From positions 1 through 64,000 of the forward strand of contig CALHUI010000007.1 in NCBI GenBank assembly GCA_938039675.1: a stretch of DNA of 64,000 nt, given 5' to 3'. The notes under the pieces were generated by a model. It was not told the DNA's origin. It saw nothing but the letters and a program-made list of their open reading frames with translations, and searched no databases. The DNA comes from an uncultured Cytophagales bacterium (GTDB lineage: Bacteria; Bacteroidota; Bacteroidia; Cytophagales; Thermoflexibacteraceae). The position numbers were made by a program, and so were the translations under genes. This document shows, piece by piece, positions 33,728 to 42,671 of this stretch. Within the stretch, counting starts at the first letter, position 1. Each line of letters starts with the position of its first letter.

Positions 33728-36174
33728 TTTTTAAGCAAACGTTTTATTAAATTTTTTAACCAATGGGTTTCTTTGTCGGCTTCTTCGTAATAGTCCGCAT
33801 CTGCTTTGTTTTTGTAGCCGTAGCCATAGCCGTAACCATAACCGTAGGAGGGTTTTTGCCCAAATGCATTGAGTACAATGGACATTTTATTAAAATTATT
33901 ACTCATAATCAGTCGGTTGATATTGCTCACGTAGTTGAGACGGGAGAAATCGGCACGCACGACATATATGGGTAAATCCACATTTCTCATTACTAAAATA
34001 CCATCGGTAACAATGCCCACAGGAGGCGTATCCATCACTATAACATCATAGTGTTGTTTGAGTACATCTATTAGAGCGGTCATTTGTTCAGACATCAGCA
34101 GTTCTGCCGGGTTGGGAGGATGCGGTCCTGCGGTAATGTAGTCCAGTGTAGGAATATCCGATTTGCGCACACAATCCTGCCATTTGCTTTGACCAATCAG
34201 CACTCTACTGATTCCGTCCAAATTTTCCACGCTAAAAGCCAAATGTACTTTAGGTCTCCGCAAATCTAAGTCCAAAACGATGGTGCGGGTGTTAGAAAGT
34301 GCAATAATTCCGGCAAGATTTACGGCAATAAAGGTTTTTCCTTCGCCACTGACCGTAGAAGTAACCGAGATGGTTCTTTTGCCCATTCGCTGGCTGATAA
34401 AATCCAAGTTGGTGCGAATGCCGCGCAGCGATTCTGAAATGGAAGATTTAGGGTTAAGGTGCACTACCAACTGTGAGTTTTCCATCCGTTTGCGCACAAA
34501 GTAAGGCACAACGCCCAACAGTGGCGCACTGGTAAGACGCTCTACTTCCTGCACGCTGGTAATCTTATTTTGCATGAAATAGCGCAGGGCAACAAATGCA
34601 ATGCATAGCGCAAGGGAGGCTACAGCCGCATACAAATAGATACTTTTTTTGTCGGGGAAAATAGGTGCGGTTGGCAGGTTGGCATAGGACAGAATCTGGA
34701 AATTAGGCACCGTACCGGCTTCTGATACGCCCATTTCTACCAATCGGTTGAGCAGCAGATTATAGGTTTCTGTATAAGATGCCAGATAGCGTTGCTTTTT
34801 GCGCAGTTCCATATCGGCTTCTTTGAGATTAACCGGAATCTGCTGCTCCAACTCGCGCATGCGTTTATCCAACTCATATATCTTGTCCGTCAGGTTGGTG
34901 CGATTGAAGCTAATGAGCCGGAGTAAATCTTGTGTTTGCTTTTGGATGTCTTGCTGCCTTTGCTGAACGGCAAAAGTGGTAGGTTTGTAAGATTTCAGCA
35001 GCCTTTCCAAGTCATCCTGTTTGTTGTAGAGCAGGCGAATATTCTCGGCTACTTTTTCATCGGAAATGGTTGTTGCAACGGCCGCAGTAATGAGATAGCC
35101 GGAGTCTGCGGCTATGAAGTCAAGCACTTTGCGATATGCCCGCAGTTCTGCACTAAGTTTTAGTTTTTCTTCTTGCAGTGCACCTATCTTTTCAAATACT
35201 TCCGCCATTTTTGCTTTGATATCTACGTTTTCGCGGGGTATGCCATTGGCATCCATATAGCTCTGGATATCGCGCTCCGTGCGTTCAATATATGCCTCGG
35301 CAGTATCTAACTGTTGCTCCAAATAAGCTATGGTCTGCTTGGTCTGTCTGTTTTTATTGTCCACGCTGCGTTTCAGGTAAGCATCGCTGATGGCAGCTAC
35401 AATTGCCTGTGCTTTGTGGGGGTTGGGGTCTTTAAATGTTACGTTAATGATGCGGGCTTTAATGTTCACTGCTGCCGCCGTGATATTGGAAGCAATATAA
35501 CTTTGCAGATAATCGATATCGTGTAGATAGAAGTAGAACAGGTCGCTGCCTGTGTAGCCTTTGATTGCGGGCATAATTACGCATTCAAATTGCGGCAAAC
35601 GAATCGTATCGCCGTAGGCGTATTCGGCCGTAAACATATTCGGCGAGTTGTTGTCAAACGAGAGCTTAAAACTTGTCCTGTCTTTGTATTGCCAATAAAT
35701 TTTTTTGGTATTGTAAAAAATCCCGTCGTTTACTTTGCAGTAAACTACCTTAAAGGGTGCTGTATTGAACTTTTCGTCGTCAATAATTTTGCCTTCTGCA
35801 TAATAACTTACCCAAAGATTGAGTTTTTCAATTACATCGGTGTAAATAACATTGGAGCGGATAAACTGTGATTCCCCCTCTAAGTAGTTGGTTTGCGACT
35901 CTTCATCGCGGTAGATACCGATGGAAAGGGTGGGCGCAATACCTTTCATTTCTAATTGCAAACTTGCTACCGACTGATAAATGGGCTTGGTATAGCGAAG
36001 GTAAATGTAGGCTGCCGCTGAGCAAACACCTACTATCAAGAGCAGCCAGAAGATACTTCTTCTGACAACCATCAACAGTTTTTGTAAGTCCAGCGTCGAA
36101 AGGAAATCGTTATCACTATCATCAGTGAAGAGCGTTTTTTCGCTGCTGTATTGCCTGGGCGCGTTAGAGGTCAT
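33724..36174 (-). CDS. wzc: polysaccharide co-polymerase and tyrosine autokinase Wzc
   Basis: 816 residues. N-terminal Wzz-type region between two membrane helices (about 35-60 and 510-530) with long coiled-coil in between, then a cytoplasmic BY-kinase: Walker A SGEGKTFIAVN, Walker A' LDLDLRRPKVH, Walker B VIVMDTPP. The C-terminal tail has the tyrosine cluster that is autophosphorylated, here an unusual alternating Tyr-Gly run (33800-33850) followed by YYEEAD. It controls chain length and export with Wza (9 bases upstream) and is reset by the PHP phosphatase downstream. Confidence 0.94.
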   Translation of the reverse strand: MTSNAPRQYSSEKTLFTDDSDNDFLSTLDLQKLLMVVRRSIFWLLLIVGVCSAAAYIYLRYTKPIYQSVASLQLEMKGIAPTLSIGIYRDEESQTNYLEGESQFIRSNVIYTDVIEKLNLWVSYYAEGKIIDDEKFNTAPFKVVYCKVNDGIFYNTKKIYWQYKDRTSFKLSFDNNSPNMFTAEYAYGDTIRLPQFECVIMPAIKGYTGSDLFYFYLHDIDYLQSYIASNITAAAVNIKARIINVTFKDPNPHKAQAIVAAISDAYLKRSVDNKNRQTKQTIAYLEQQLDTAEAYIERTERDIQSYMDANGIPRENVDIKAKMAEVFEKIGALQEEKLKLSAELRAYRKVLDFIAADSGYLITAAVATTISDEKVAENIRLLYNKQDDLERLLKSYKPTTFAVQQRQQDIQKQTQDLLRLISFNRTNLTDKIYELDKRMRELEQQIPVNLKEADMELRKKQRYLASYTETYNLLLNRLVEMGVSEAGTVPNFQILSYANLPTAPIFPDKKSIYLYAAVASLALCIAFVALRYFMQNKITSVQEVERLTSAPLLGVVPYFVRKRMENSQLVVHLNPKSSISESLRGIRTNLDFISQRMGKRTISVTSTVSGEGKTFIAVNLAGIIALSNTRTIVLDLDLRRPKVHLAFSVENLDGISRVLIGQSKWQDCVRKSDIPTLDYITAGPHPPNPAELLMSEQMTALIDVLKQHYDVIVMDTPPVGIVTDGILVMRNVDLPIYVVRADFSRLNYVSNINRLIMSNNFNKMSIVLNAFGQKPSYGYGYGYGYGYKNKADADYYEEADKETHWLKNLIKRLLKK

Positions 36175-36183
36175 GGCAGTTAA

Positions 36184-37107
36184 TTAGCGGTTGCGTAAAA
36201 CGTCTATGAGTACAATCGTGTTAATGGTGGTGGCTATGATGCCAAGTACAGAGGTGAAAATATTTGTAAGACTTGTAACATCGGCGAGTGTTTCGCGTCG
36301 GACAACCCCTCTGCGCGGCTCTATGTAAATTACATCGTTGGGCTCTACCCGCAAACTGGCCGCCTGTAACCCCTCCCATGTGCTCAGGTCAATTATCTGC
36401 ATAACGGGTTTGTCTAATACATGACGTATCAATTTAATTTTGTCGTTTCGGGAGCGGCTGTCGGGGTTGCCAATCAGTGCAATTACTTCCAACAAATTCA
36501 TGTTATCGTTAGGTAAAAGCAAAACCCGATTCCCCAAAGCACCCAAAACAGTTACCCTGCGGTTAATAACATTGCTGATAACATAGCTATCTTCAAAAAA
36601 CTCACTATAACGCTTGCTGAGCAGGCTGTCTGCCTGATACATTTTCAGGCCGGCCAGTGGCGTTGCTCCAATCATCGGCAGGTAAGCATTGTTGTCTTCA
36701 TTAATCAGAAAAGTGCGCAGCACAGAAAAACTTACTCCAGTATTTCCCGCACCAGGCAAGCCGCCAATTCCTACACCGCCCATGCCGCCTGCATTAGGGT
36801 TGGTGTTCTGATTAGTACCCATGCCGCCTACGGGCTGGTCTCCTGCCATCCGAAAGAAAAACTCACCGTTTGGGTCAGGAATGCGCTCACCTTTGTTGGT
36901 AAATACTTCAACCGTGATTTTATCGAAAGGTTGTAATACATAATTTCTTTCTGCCGCTTTGAGGCTTGCCTGAAATTTGGCGTTGCTGAAATCATCTGCT
37001 GTTTTCAACAACACCGATTTTTGATAAACACCACAACTGCTCAGTAGAAAGATTGCCGAAAGCAATCCCAAAGGATTCAGTATGTGCATACCTGCTGTTC
37101 CGTTCAT
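36184..37107 (-). CDS. wza: polysaccharide export outer-membrane lipoprotein (Wza-like)
   Basis: 307 residues. Lipobox LLSSC at the N-terminus, polysaccharide-export (PES) domain from YVLQPFDKITVEVF, SLBB-type segment RRVTVLGALGNRVLL, and a C-terminal hydrophobic helix (ILGIIATTINTIVLI). A glycine/asparagine-rich insertion of about 30 residues lies inside the PES domain near residue 95, which is not typical. It forms the outer-membrane channel for the polymer with Wzc. An alternative start is Met7 (37089). It follows the HsdR_N-like gene by 2 bases. Confidence 0.9.
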   Translation of the reverse strand: MNGTAGMHILNPLGLLSAIFLLSSCGVYQKSVLLKTADDFSNAKFQASLKAAERNYVLQPFDKITVEVFTNKGERIPDPNGEFFFRMAGDQPVGGMGTNQNTNPNAGGMGGVGIGGLPGAGNTGVSFSVLRTFLINEDNNAYLPMIGATPLAGLKMYQADSLLSKRYSEFFEDSYVISNVINRRVTVLGALGNRVLLLPNDNMNLLEVIALIGNPDSRSRNDKIKLIRHVLDKPVMQIIDLSTWEGLQAASLRVEPNDVIYIEPRRGVVRRETLADVTSLTNIFTSVLGIIATTINTIVLIDVLRNR

Positions 37108-37109
37108 TT

Positions 37110-37676
37110 CTAAGTCATTTTATCCCGCATGATAGACAGCAATTGGACGGGCTGCATTGTGCCGGCTGCTGTTTTTTCAAAAAATATATGTTGCAGGCCG
37201 TTGCTGATAGCAAGTGCCTGTGCCGCTACATGATGCTGATAGTGCAATACCTGTTGCAGTACAGCCTCATCAATTGCTGCGTGGGCGGCTTTACACTCTA
37301 CAATCAGATAAGGTGTTAAGGTGGCAGCCGCATAGACCACAATATCGGCACGAAAAGCTTTCACACCTTCACTGATACTTTGTTCAACTTTGATGAGCGA
37401 TTTGCTGATACCCAAATTGTTGGTCAAATAATGTACCCAATGCTGCCTTACCCATTCCTCGGGAGTCAGTCTTACCCAACGTTTGCGGCAAATGTCAAAA
37501 ACCAGCGTTTGCCGTGAAACGCTGCGAAGTTCCAAAGATGCAGGTGGCAGATTCAGTACTTGCAAAGTGCTGTTTGTAAGGCGTAAAACTATTGGTTTTT
37601 TTATAAATTTATCCCTTAAAAAGGCAACTTCTGTATATGCCGATGCGTAACGCCAAGCAATTGCTACTGTATCCAT
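37110..37676 (-). CDS. HsdR N-terminal-like PD-(D/E)XK protein
   Basis: Resembles the Bacteroidota family with a type I restriction HsdR N-terminal domain and nothing else. Core motifs: RLTPEEWVRQHWVHYL, RADIVVY and IVECKA, forming a complete D...ExK nuclease signature, then Q-rich helix VLQQVLHYQHHVAAQ. No helicase or methylase partner exists here, so it is not a full restriction system. The ATG at 37676 is only one base from the divergent regulator's start; a TTG at 37565 (LQVLNLPP) would match relatives better and leave room for a promoter. It is joined to wza by a 2-base gap. Confidence 0.75.
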   Translation of the reverse strand: MDTVAIAWRYASAYTEVAFLRDKFIKKPIVLRLTNSTLQVLNLPPASLELRSVSRQTLVFDICRKRWVRLTPEEWVRQHWVHYLTNNLGISKSLIKVEQSISEGVKAFRADIVVYAAATLTPYLIVECKAAHAAIDEAVLQQVLHYQHHVAAQALAISNGLQHIFFEKTAAGTMQPVQLLSIMRDKMT

Positions 37677-37677
37677 T

Positions 37678-39063
37678 ATGGAAAGAGAACTCGGAAAAGT
37701 ACTTGTTATTGACGACAACGAAGATATTTTACTGGCTACCAAACTACTGTTGAAAAAATATGCCAAACTTGTACAAATAGAAAAAGACCCGCGCAAAATC
37801 CCGTTCCTGCTCAATCAGGACAAGTACGACGTGATTTTGCTAGATATGAACTTTACCAAAGACACAGCCACCGGCAAAGAAGGTTTTTATTGGCTGGAAG
37901 AAATTCTTACCCGCGACCCGCAGGCCGTAGTAGTGATGATTACAGCCTACGGCGACGTGGAAATGGCAGTACGCGCGCTAAAAGCCGGCGCTACCGATTT
38001 TGTGCTCAAACCTTGGCAAAATGATAAGTTGGTAGAAACACTCTACAACGCAGTAACAACCAAAAAAGGAAGCAAAACCACTACAAAAGACAACAGCAGT
38101 ACCTCCGCAGTAAAAAAAGTTGCCGGAGCGGCAGTTAATCCCTTTGAGGGAATCATTGGCAAAAGCGAAGCCATGATGAACCTGTTCACCATCATTCGCA
38201 AAGTTGCCGTTACCGATGCCAACGTGTTGATTTTAGGTGAAAACGGCACCGGTAAAGAAGTGATTGCCCGTGCCATTCATCAGGCCTCACAACGCAAATC
38301 CCATCCTTTCGTAAGCGTAGATGTAGGAGCCATCACGGAAACACTTTTTGAAAGCGAACTTTTCGGCCATAAAAAGGGCGCTTTTACCGATGCTAAGGAA
38401 GACCGCGCCGGACGCTTTGAGGCAGCCAACAAAGGAACGCTGTTTCTGGACGAAATCGGCAACCTGCCGCTTGCGATGCAGTCTAAACTGCTGACCGTTT
38501 TGCAGCGTCGCGAGGTAACACGTGTAGGCAGTAATCAGGCTACCCCCATAGATATTCGCTTGGTGTGTGCTACCAACATGCCATTGTATGAAATGGTGGA
38601 AAAAAACGAGTTCCGGCAAGATTTGTTGTACCGCATCAATACCGTAGAGTTGCACCTGCCTGCACTGCGCGAAAGACAAGAGGATATTCCGCTGTTGGCA
38701 GAACACTATGCCAAGGTTTACAGCAAACGCTACAACCTCCCTCAGAAATCATTTTCGGCTTCTGCCATGCGCAAGTTGCAGCAGTATCATTGGCCGGGCA
38801 ACGTGCGTGAGTTGCAACACGCCATCGAGCGTGCCATTATCATTAGCGATGAAGACGAATTACAGGCAGGAGACTTCCTGTTTTTGCTACAAAAAAGCGA
38901 AAGCGCCGAGTTGGATATTGATGACTACAATCTGGAAAATGTGGAAAAGTTGGTCATACAAAAAGCCATCAGCAAACATGCGGGCAATATATCCAAAGCA
39001 GCCAAAGCACTGGGGCTTACCCGCGCTTCACTCTATCGCCGTTTAGAAAAACACGGCCTTTGA
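37678..39063 (+). CDS. sigma-54-dependent response regulator (NtrC family)
   Basis: 461 residues. REC domain (residues 7-125) with phosphoacceptor Asp56 in ILLDMNF; AAA+ domain (about 150-380) with Walker A GENGTGKE, the sigma-54 contact loop GAFTDA (consensus GAFTGA), Walker B LFLDEIG; C-terminal Fis-type helix-turn-helix (NISKAAKALGLTRASLYRRL). Activates sigma-54 promoters when phosphorylated. It is divergent from the capsule export operon, whose control is a natural guess but is not shown. The cognate histidine kinase is not in the window. Confidence 0.93.
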   Translation: MERELGKVLVIDDNEDILLATKLLLKKYAKLVQIEKDPRKIPFLLNQDKYDVILLDMNFTKDTATGKEGFYWLEEILTRDPQAVVVMITAYGDVEMAVRALKAGATDFVLKPWQNDKLVETLYNAVTTKKGSKTTTKDNSSTSAVKKVAGAAVNPFEGIIGKSEAMMNLFTIIRKVAVTDANVLILGENGTGKEVIARAIHQASQRKSHPFVSVDVGAITETLFESELFGHKKGAFTDAKEDRAGRFEAANKGTLFLDEIGNLPLAMQSKLLTVLQRREVTRVGSNQATPIDIRLVCATNMPLYEMVEKNEFRQDLLYRINTVELHLPALRERQEDIPLLAEHYAKVYSKRYNLPQKSFSASAMRKLQQYHWPGNVRELQHAIERAIIISDEDELQAGDFLFLLQKSESAELDIDDYNLENVEKLVIQKAISKHAGNISKAAKALGLTRASLYRRLEKHGL

Positions 39064-39134
39064 GCACAGGTATGTTATCCCCTGAAATTTAGGCCGATGA
39101 TATACAAAAGTGCAAGTGATTTATGAAGAACAAT

Positions 39135-39203
39135 TTGTGTAAATTATTGGAAAACAAGCATTTAAACTTGGTAAGCCTTTTAGACCAGTCAGGTTTGTGT
39201 ATA
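39135..39203 (+). repeat. 69-base dispersed repeat, copy 1
   Basis: Intergenic sequence beginning TTGTGTAAATTATTGGAAAA and ending CAGTCAGGTTTGTGTATA aligns without gaps to 42595-42663. The two copies agree at most positions, more strongly at both ends. Neither copy codes for protein. This copy lies in the 266-base gap between the NtrC regulator and tgt, where nothing else is recognised. Confidence 0.7.
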
Positions 39204-39329
39204 GCAGTATAAATACACAAATCCAGACAAGTTTTGCCAATTCGTTGGGATTTGTTGTACTTTTTGTCGAAGTTTTAGCTTGCTTATGTTCACGTTTTCG
39301 TGGTTGGCTTAATAGAAGGATAAATTCTG

Positions 39330-40469
39330 CTACAAACGACGCGTTACTTTTTCCATCATTTGCTTTTTCCACTCGCCAAAGTTGCCTGCCCAAATATGCT
39401 GTCGCGCCTGCCCGACCAGCCACAGGTAAAAGCTGAGGTTTTGCAAACTTGCAATTTGTCCGCCCAGCAGTTCGCCTGCCACAATCAGGTGGCGCAAATA
39501 GGCTTTGCTGTAAAAAGTATTTACATAGCCGCCTACTTGCGGGTCAATCGGTGAAAAATCACTTTTCCACTTTTCATTTTTGATATTAATGATGCCTTCG
39601 GAAGTGAACAACATGCCGTTGCGTCCGTTGCGGGTAGGCATTACGCAATCAAACATATCCACACCCAGCGCGATGCACTCCAAAATATTGGCAGGCGTGC
39701 CCACACCCATTAGGTAGCGAGGTTTATCTTTGGGTAGGATTTCGCAGACCAAGCCCGTCATTTCATACATCTGCTCTGCAGGTTCACCAACAGAAAGTCC
39801 GCCTATGGCGTTGCCTTCACGGTCTAAGGAAGCAATTTCTTCGGCAGAGGCTCTGCGCAAGTCTTTGAAAACACTCCCCTGTAAAATGGGGAAGAGGGTT
39901 TGGTCGTAGCCGTAGCGCGGCTCGGTGCTGTCAAAACGCTTGATGCAGCGGCGCAGCCAGCGATGCGTCAGTTCCATTGATTTTTTGGCATAGCTGTACT
40001 CGCAAGGGTAAGGCGGGCACTCGTCAAAAGCCATAATGATATCCGCACCAATGATGCGTTGAATGTCCATCACCTTTTCGGGCGTAAACAGGTGCTTTGA
40101 GCCGTCAATGTGCGATTGAAACATGGCGCCTTCTTCGTTCAACTTGCGGCGTTCAGAAAGTGAAAAAACCTGATAACCGCCACTGTCGGTCAAGATAGGT
40201 TTGCCCCAACCGTTGAATTTGTGCAGACCGCCTGCCTGTTCCAAAATAGAAAGCCCGGGACGCAGATAGAGGTGGTAGGTATTTCCTAAAATAATTTGCG
40301 CCTTTACGTCTTGTTCAAGTTCGCGGGTGTGAACCGCTTTCACGGTTGCCACTGTTCCCACGGGCATAAAAATAGGGGTTTGAATGGTGCCGTGGTCGGT
40401 TGTAATTTCCCCGACACGGGCGGCGGTGGCAGTATCGGTTGCCTGTAATTGAAAAGAAAGGCGTGGCAT
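39330..40469 (-). CDS. tgt: queuine/preQ1 tRNA-guanine transglycosylase lacking the usual zinc ligands
   Basis: 379 residues. Exchanges G34 for preQ1 in GUN-anticodon tRNAs. Active-site segments are present: FMPVGTVATVKAV, LTDSGGYQVFSL, FDECPPYP, GGLSVGEP, and nucleophile Asp in FDCVMPTRNGRNG. The C-terminal zinc site normally has CxCxxC followed by a His about 26 residues on. Here the matching stretch reads DPQVGGYVNTFYSKAYL and LQNLSFYL, so all four ligands are missing. The protein is otherwise complete, so zinc independence is more likely than inactivation. It is monocistronic. Confidence 0.93.
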   Translation of the reverse strand: MPRLSFQLQATDTATAARVGEITTDHGTIQTPIFMPVGTVATVKAVHTRELEQDVKAQIILGNTYHLYLRPGLSILEQAGGLHKFNGWGKPILTDSGGYQVFSLSERRKLNEEGAMFQSHIDGSKHLFTPEKVMDIQRIIGADIIMAFDECPPYPCEYSYAKKSMELTHRWLRRCIKRFDSTEPRYGYDQTLFPILQGSVFKDLRRASAEEIASLDREGNAIGGLSVGEPAEQMYEMTGLVCEILPKDKPRYLMGVGTPANILECIALGVDMFDCVMPTRNGRNGMLFTSEGIINIKNEKWKSDFSPIDPQVGGYVNTFYSKAYLRHLIVAGELLGGQIASLQNLSFYLWLVGQARQHIWAGNFGEWKKQMMEKVTRRL

Positions 40470-40653
40470 GGGCGTTCAACAAAATAAGGGGCAAATATCC
40501 TTTGAAATTCGGAAATCCACACCTTTGCAAGATGCCTTTGCACGCTGCCGACAATCGCGGATTTTGGCAATTTTTTAAATCCGAATTCCGAAATCCCAAA
40601 TCCTTATTCCGAAAGGTCGGTTTGCTCTGCTTGATTATTGAACCTGTATGGCA

Positions 40654-40685
40654 TAAAAAAGGTTGCTGCTTGGGGCAACAACCTT
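40654..40685 (-). terminator. terminator of the 40709 gene
   Basis: AAGGTTGCTGC pairs with GCAACAACCTT (one mismatch) around a short loop. On the minus strand it is followed by a T-run (40654-40660 in reverse). Confidence 0.7.
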
Positions 40686-40708
40686 GCACTTGGACGATAA
40701 TTGTCGAA

Positions 40709-41215
40709 TTATTTTTTAACTTTTTGGGCTGCCAACATTTCGTTATATGCTTTCAGTTGGTCGCCTTTCAGCACTTTTTTAATAGCTTCCTCAAGGGTTG
40801 TTTTCAGGCGCTCGGGCATGGCTTTCAGGCCTTCCTGCTTTTCCTTTAAGGCTTCACTTCTCTTGGCAAGCGCTGCTTTCTCTGCATTAATTTGCTCGAC
40901 TTCCTCATCGCTGGCAGCCACTTTTTCGTTGAGTTCGGCTGCTTTGGCTTTAATCTCTTCTGCTTCTTTGGCGATTTCTGCTTTAATCATCGGGATGCTG
41001 TCCGAGCCGATTTCATAGGCTATGCGGGCAGCGGTCATCTCTTTCTTCTGGGCAGCGGTGAGTTTTTTGGCTGCATCGGTAATTTTAGAGTCAATGTACT
41101 TAATTACCGGTTCAATTTTTTTTTTGGCACGAGCTTCTGGTGTTTCGGTTTGTGCATAGCACAAGGCAAAAGCAAACAATGAAAATAACAGGGTGAGACT
41201 CAGTTTTTTCTTCAT
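40709..41215 (-). CDS. exported coiled-coil protein of unknown function
   Basis: 168 residues from the ATG at 41215, where a signal peptide begins (MKKKLSLTLLFSLFAFALCYAQ). The longer upstream frame is not convincing. The mature part is almost entirely Lys/Glu/Ala-rich helix (for example KAEIAKEAEEIKAKAAELNEK), consistent with a periplasmic coiled coil of the OmpH/Skp or Spy-like sort. No family is firmly recognised. It is divergent from the M20 hydrolase gene. Confidence 0.65.
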   Translation of the reverse strand: MKKKLSLTLLFSLFAFALCYAQTETPEARAKKKIEPVIKYIDSKITDAAKKLTAAQKKEMTAARIAYEIGSDSIPMIKAEIAKEAEEIKAKAAELNEKVAASDEEVEQINAEKAALAKRSEALKEKQEGLKAMPERLKTTLEEAIKKVLKGDQLKAYNEMLAAQKVKK

Positions 41216-41326
41216 AAAAAAGCTAACTTTAAAGAAAAGAATGGATATGCTGCAATTTATGCGAAGGCAACCAAAATTGCACTTGCATCTTTTAATTCTT
41301 ACAAAAATAAAACCAAAAGCTGCCAC

Positions 41327-42508
41327 ATGTTAGCACAAATTCAATATTTAGCCCAATCTGTTGCAGAACGGGTAATCGGTCATCGCCGTCATCTCCACGC
41401 ATATCCCGAACTGTCTTTCCATGAGTTTCAAACAGCAACATACATTGCCAACGAACTGAAAAACATTGGCCTATTGCCACAGCCGATGGCAAAAACAGGT
41501 GTGGTGGCGCTGATAGAAGGCCGCAATCCCGACAAGAAAACTGTGGCACTGCGGGCAGACATTGACGCACTGCCAATTAAGGAAGCCAACGACGTACCTT
41601 ATAAATCTACGCGAGAGGGAGTAATGCACGCTTGCGGCCACGATGCCCACACTGCCTCTTTGCTTGGTGTAGCGCACATCTTGCACCAACTGCGTCATGA
41701 ATTTGAAGGAACGGTCAAACTGATTTTTCAGCCCGGTGAAGAAAAAATTCCCGGCGGGGCATACCTAATGATTCAAGCAGGCGTGCTGCAAAACCCTGCA
41801 CCCTCGCACATCATTGGGCAACACGTGATGCCGCAACTGCCGGTGGGTAAAATAGGTTTTCGCGAAGGCATGTACATGGCAAGTACCGATGAATTGTACA
41901 TTCGTGTTATTGGCAAAGGCGGCCATGCAGCCATGCCCGACCGCCTGATTGACCCCGTGTATATGGCAGCACATCTGGTGGTGAGTTTGCAGCAGGTAGT
42001 CAGCCGCATGGCACCGCCGCGCATCCCTTCGGTGCTTTCCATCGGGCGGTTCATTGCGGAAGGCGCAACCAATATTATCCCCAACGAGGTGCTGATGCAA
42101 GGCACTTTCCGCACGATGAACGAAGAGTGGCGCGAAGAGGCGCACCAACGCATCCGCAAACTTGCCACCGAATTGGTGAGCAGCATGGGCGGCGTTTGCG
42201 AAATAGAAATCCGCAAGGGCTACCCCTACCTCACCAACGACCCCGAACTGACCGCAAGGATGCGCCAAGCCGCACAAACCTATGTGGGCAAAGAAAACCT
42301 AGTAGAGTTAGACCTTTGGATGGCAGGAGAAGATTTTGCCTACTATGCACAAGAAATCCCGGGCTGTTTTTATCGCCTTGGCACCCGCAACGAAGCACGC
42401 GGCATTGTTTCAGGCGTACATACCCCTACGTTTGATATCGACGAATCAGCATTGACCATCGGCTGCGGGCTGATGAGCTGGCTGGCTGTAGAAGAACTCA
42501 GGCAGTAG
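41327..42508 (+). CDS. M20-family amidohydrolase (N-acyl-amino-acid/hippurate type)
   Basis: 393-residue metallo-amidohydrolase. Two-metal site residues are in HACGHDAHTASLLG, QPGEEKIPGGA and IIGQHVMP; a dimerisation domain occupies about residues 185-300 (KGGHAAMPDRLIDP). WMAGEDFAYY near the C-terminus supplies the last ligand region. It cleaves N-acyl groups from amino acids or related compounds. No signal peptide is evident. A single gene, divergent from the coiled-coil gene. Confidence 0.92.
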   Translation: MLAQIQYLAQSVAERVIGHRRHLHAYPELSFHEFQTATYIANELKNIGLLPQPMAKTGVVALIEGRNPDKKTVALRADIDALPIKEANDVPYKSTREGVMHACGHDAHTASLLGVAHILHQLRHEFEGTVKLIFQPGEEKIPGGAYLMIQAGVLQNPAPSHIIGQHVMPQLPVGKIGFREGMYMASTDELYIRVIGKGGHAAMPDRLIDPVYMAAHLVVSLQQVVSRMAPPRIPSVLSIGRFIAEGATNIIPNEVLMQGTFRTMNEEWREEAHQRIRKLATELVSSMGGVCEIEIRKGYPYLTNDPELTARMRQAAQTYVGKENLVELDLWMAGEDFAYYAQEIPGCFYRLGTRNEARGIVSGVHTPTFDIDESALTIGCGLMSWLAVEELRQ

Positions 42509-42594
42509 CACAACTTTCGACACAAAAGCAGATTGCCAAAATCGCAAAGCAAACTTTTATTTATACAAAATCGCAAGAGGCTTGTGAAAAGTTG

Positions 42595-42663
42595 CTGTGT
42601 AAATGGTTGAAAAACAAGTGTTTAAACCTGTCAGGTCTTAGAGGCCTGTCAGGTTTGTGTATA
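42595..42663 (+). repeat. 69-base dispersed repeat, copy 2
   Basis: Gap-free match to 39135-39203. This copy also contains CCTGTCAGGT twice (42627-42636 region and 42645-42654 region) in a near-palindromic arrangement able to fold into a hairpin with CTTAGAGG in the loop. Confidence 0.7.
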
Positions 42664-42671
42664 AACAAAAG

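Noticed and set aside
37110-37676. A type I restriction-modification system
   Set aside because: Only an HsdR N-terminal-like domain is present; no helicase, HsdM or HsdS is nearby.
39064-39329. tRNA or small RNA gene in the gap after the NtrC regulator
   Set aside because: No cloverleaf arms or T-loop sequence seen; the gap is explained in part by the repeat copy.
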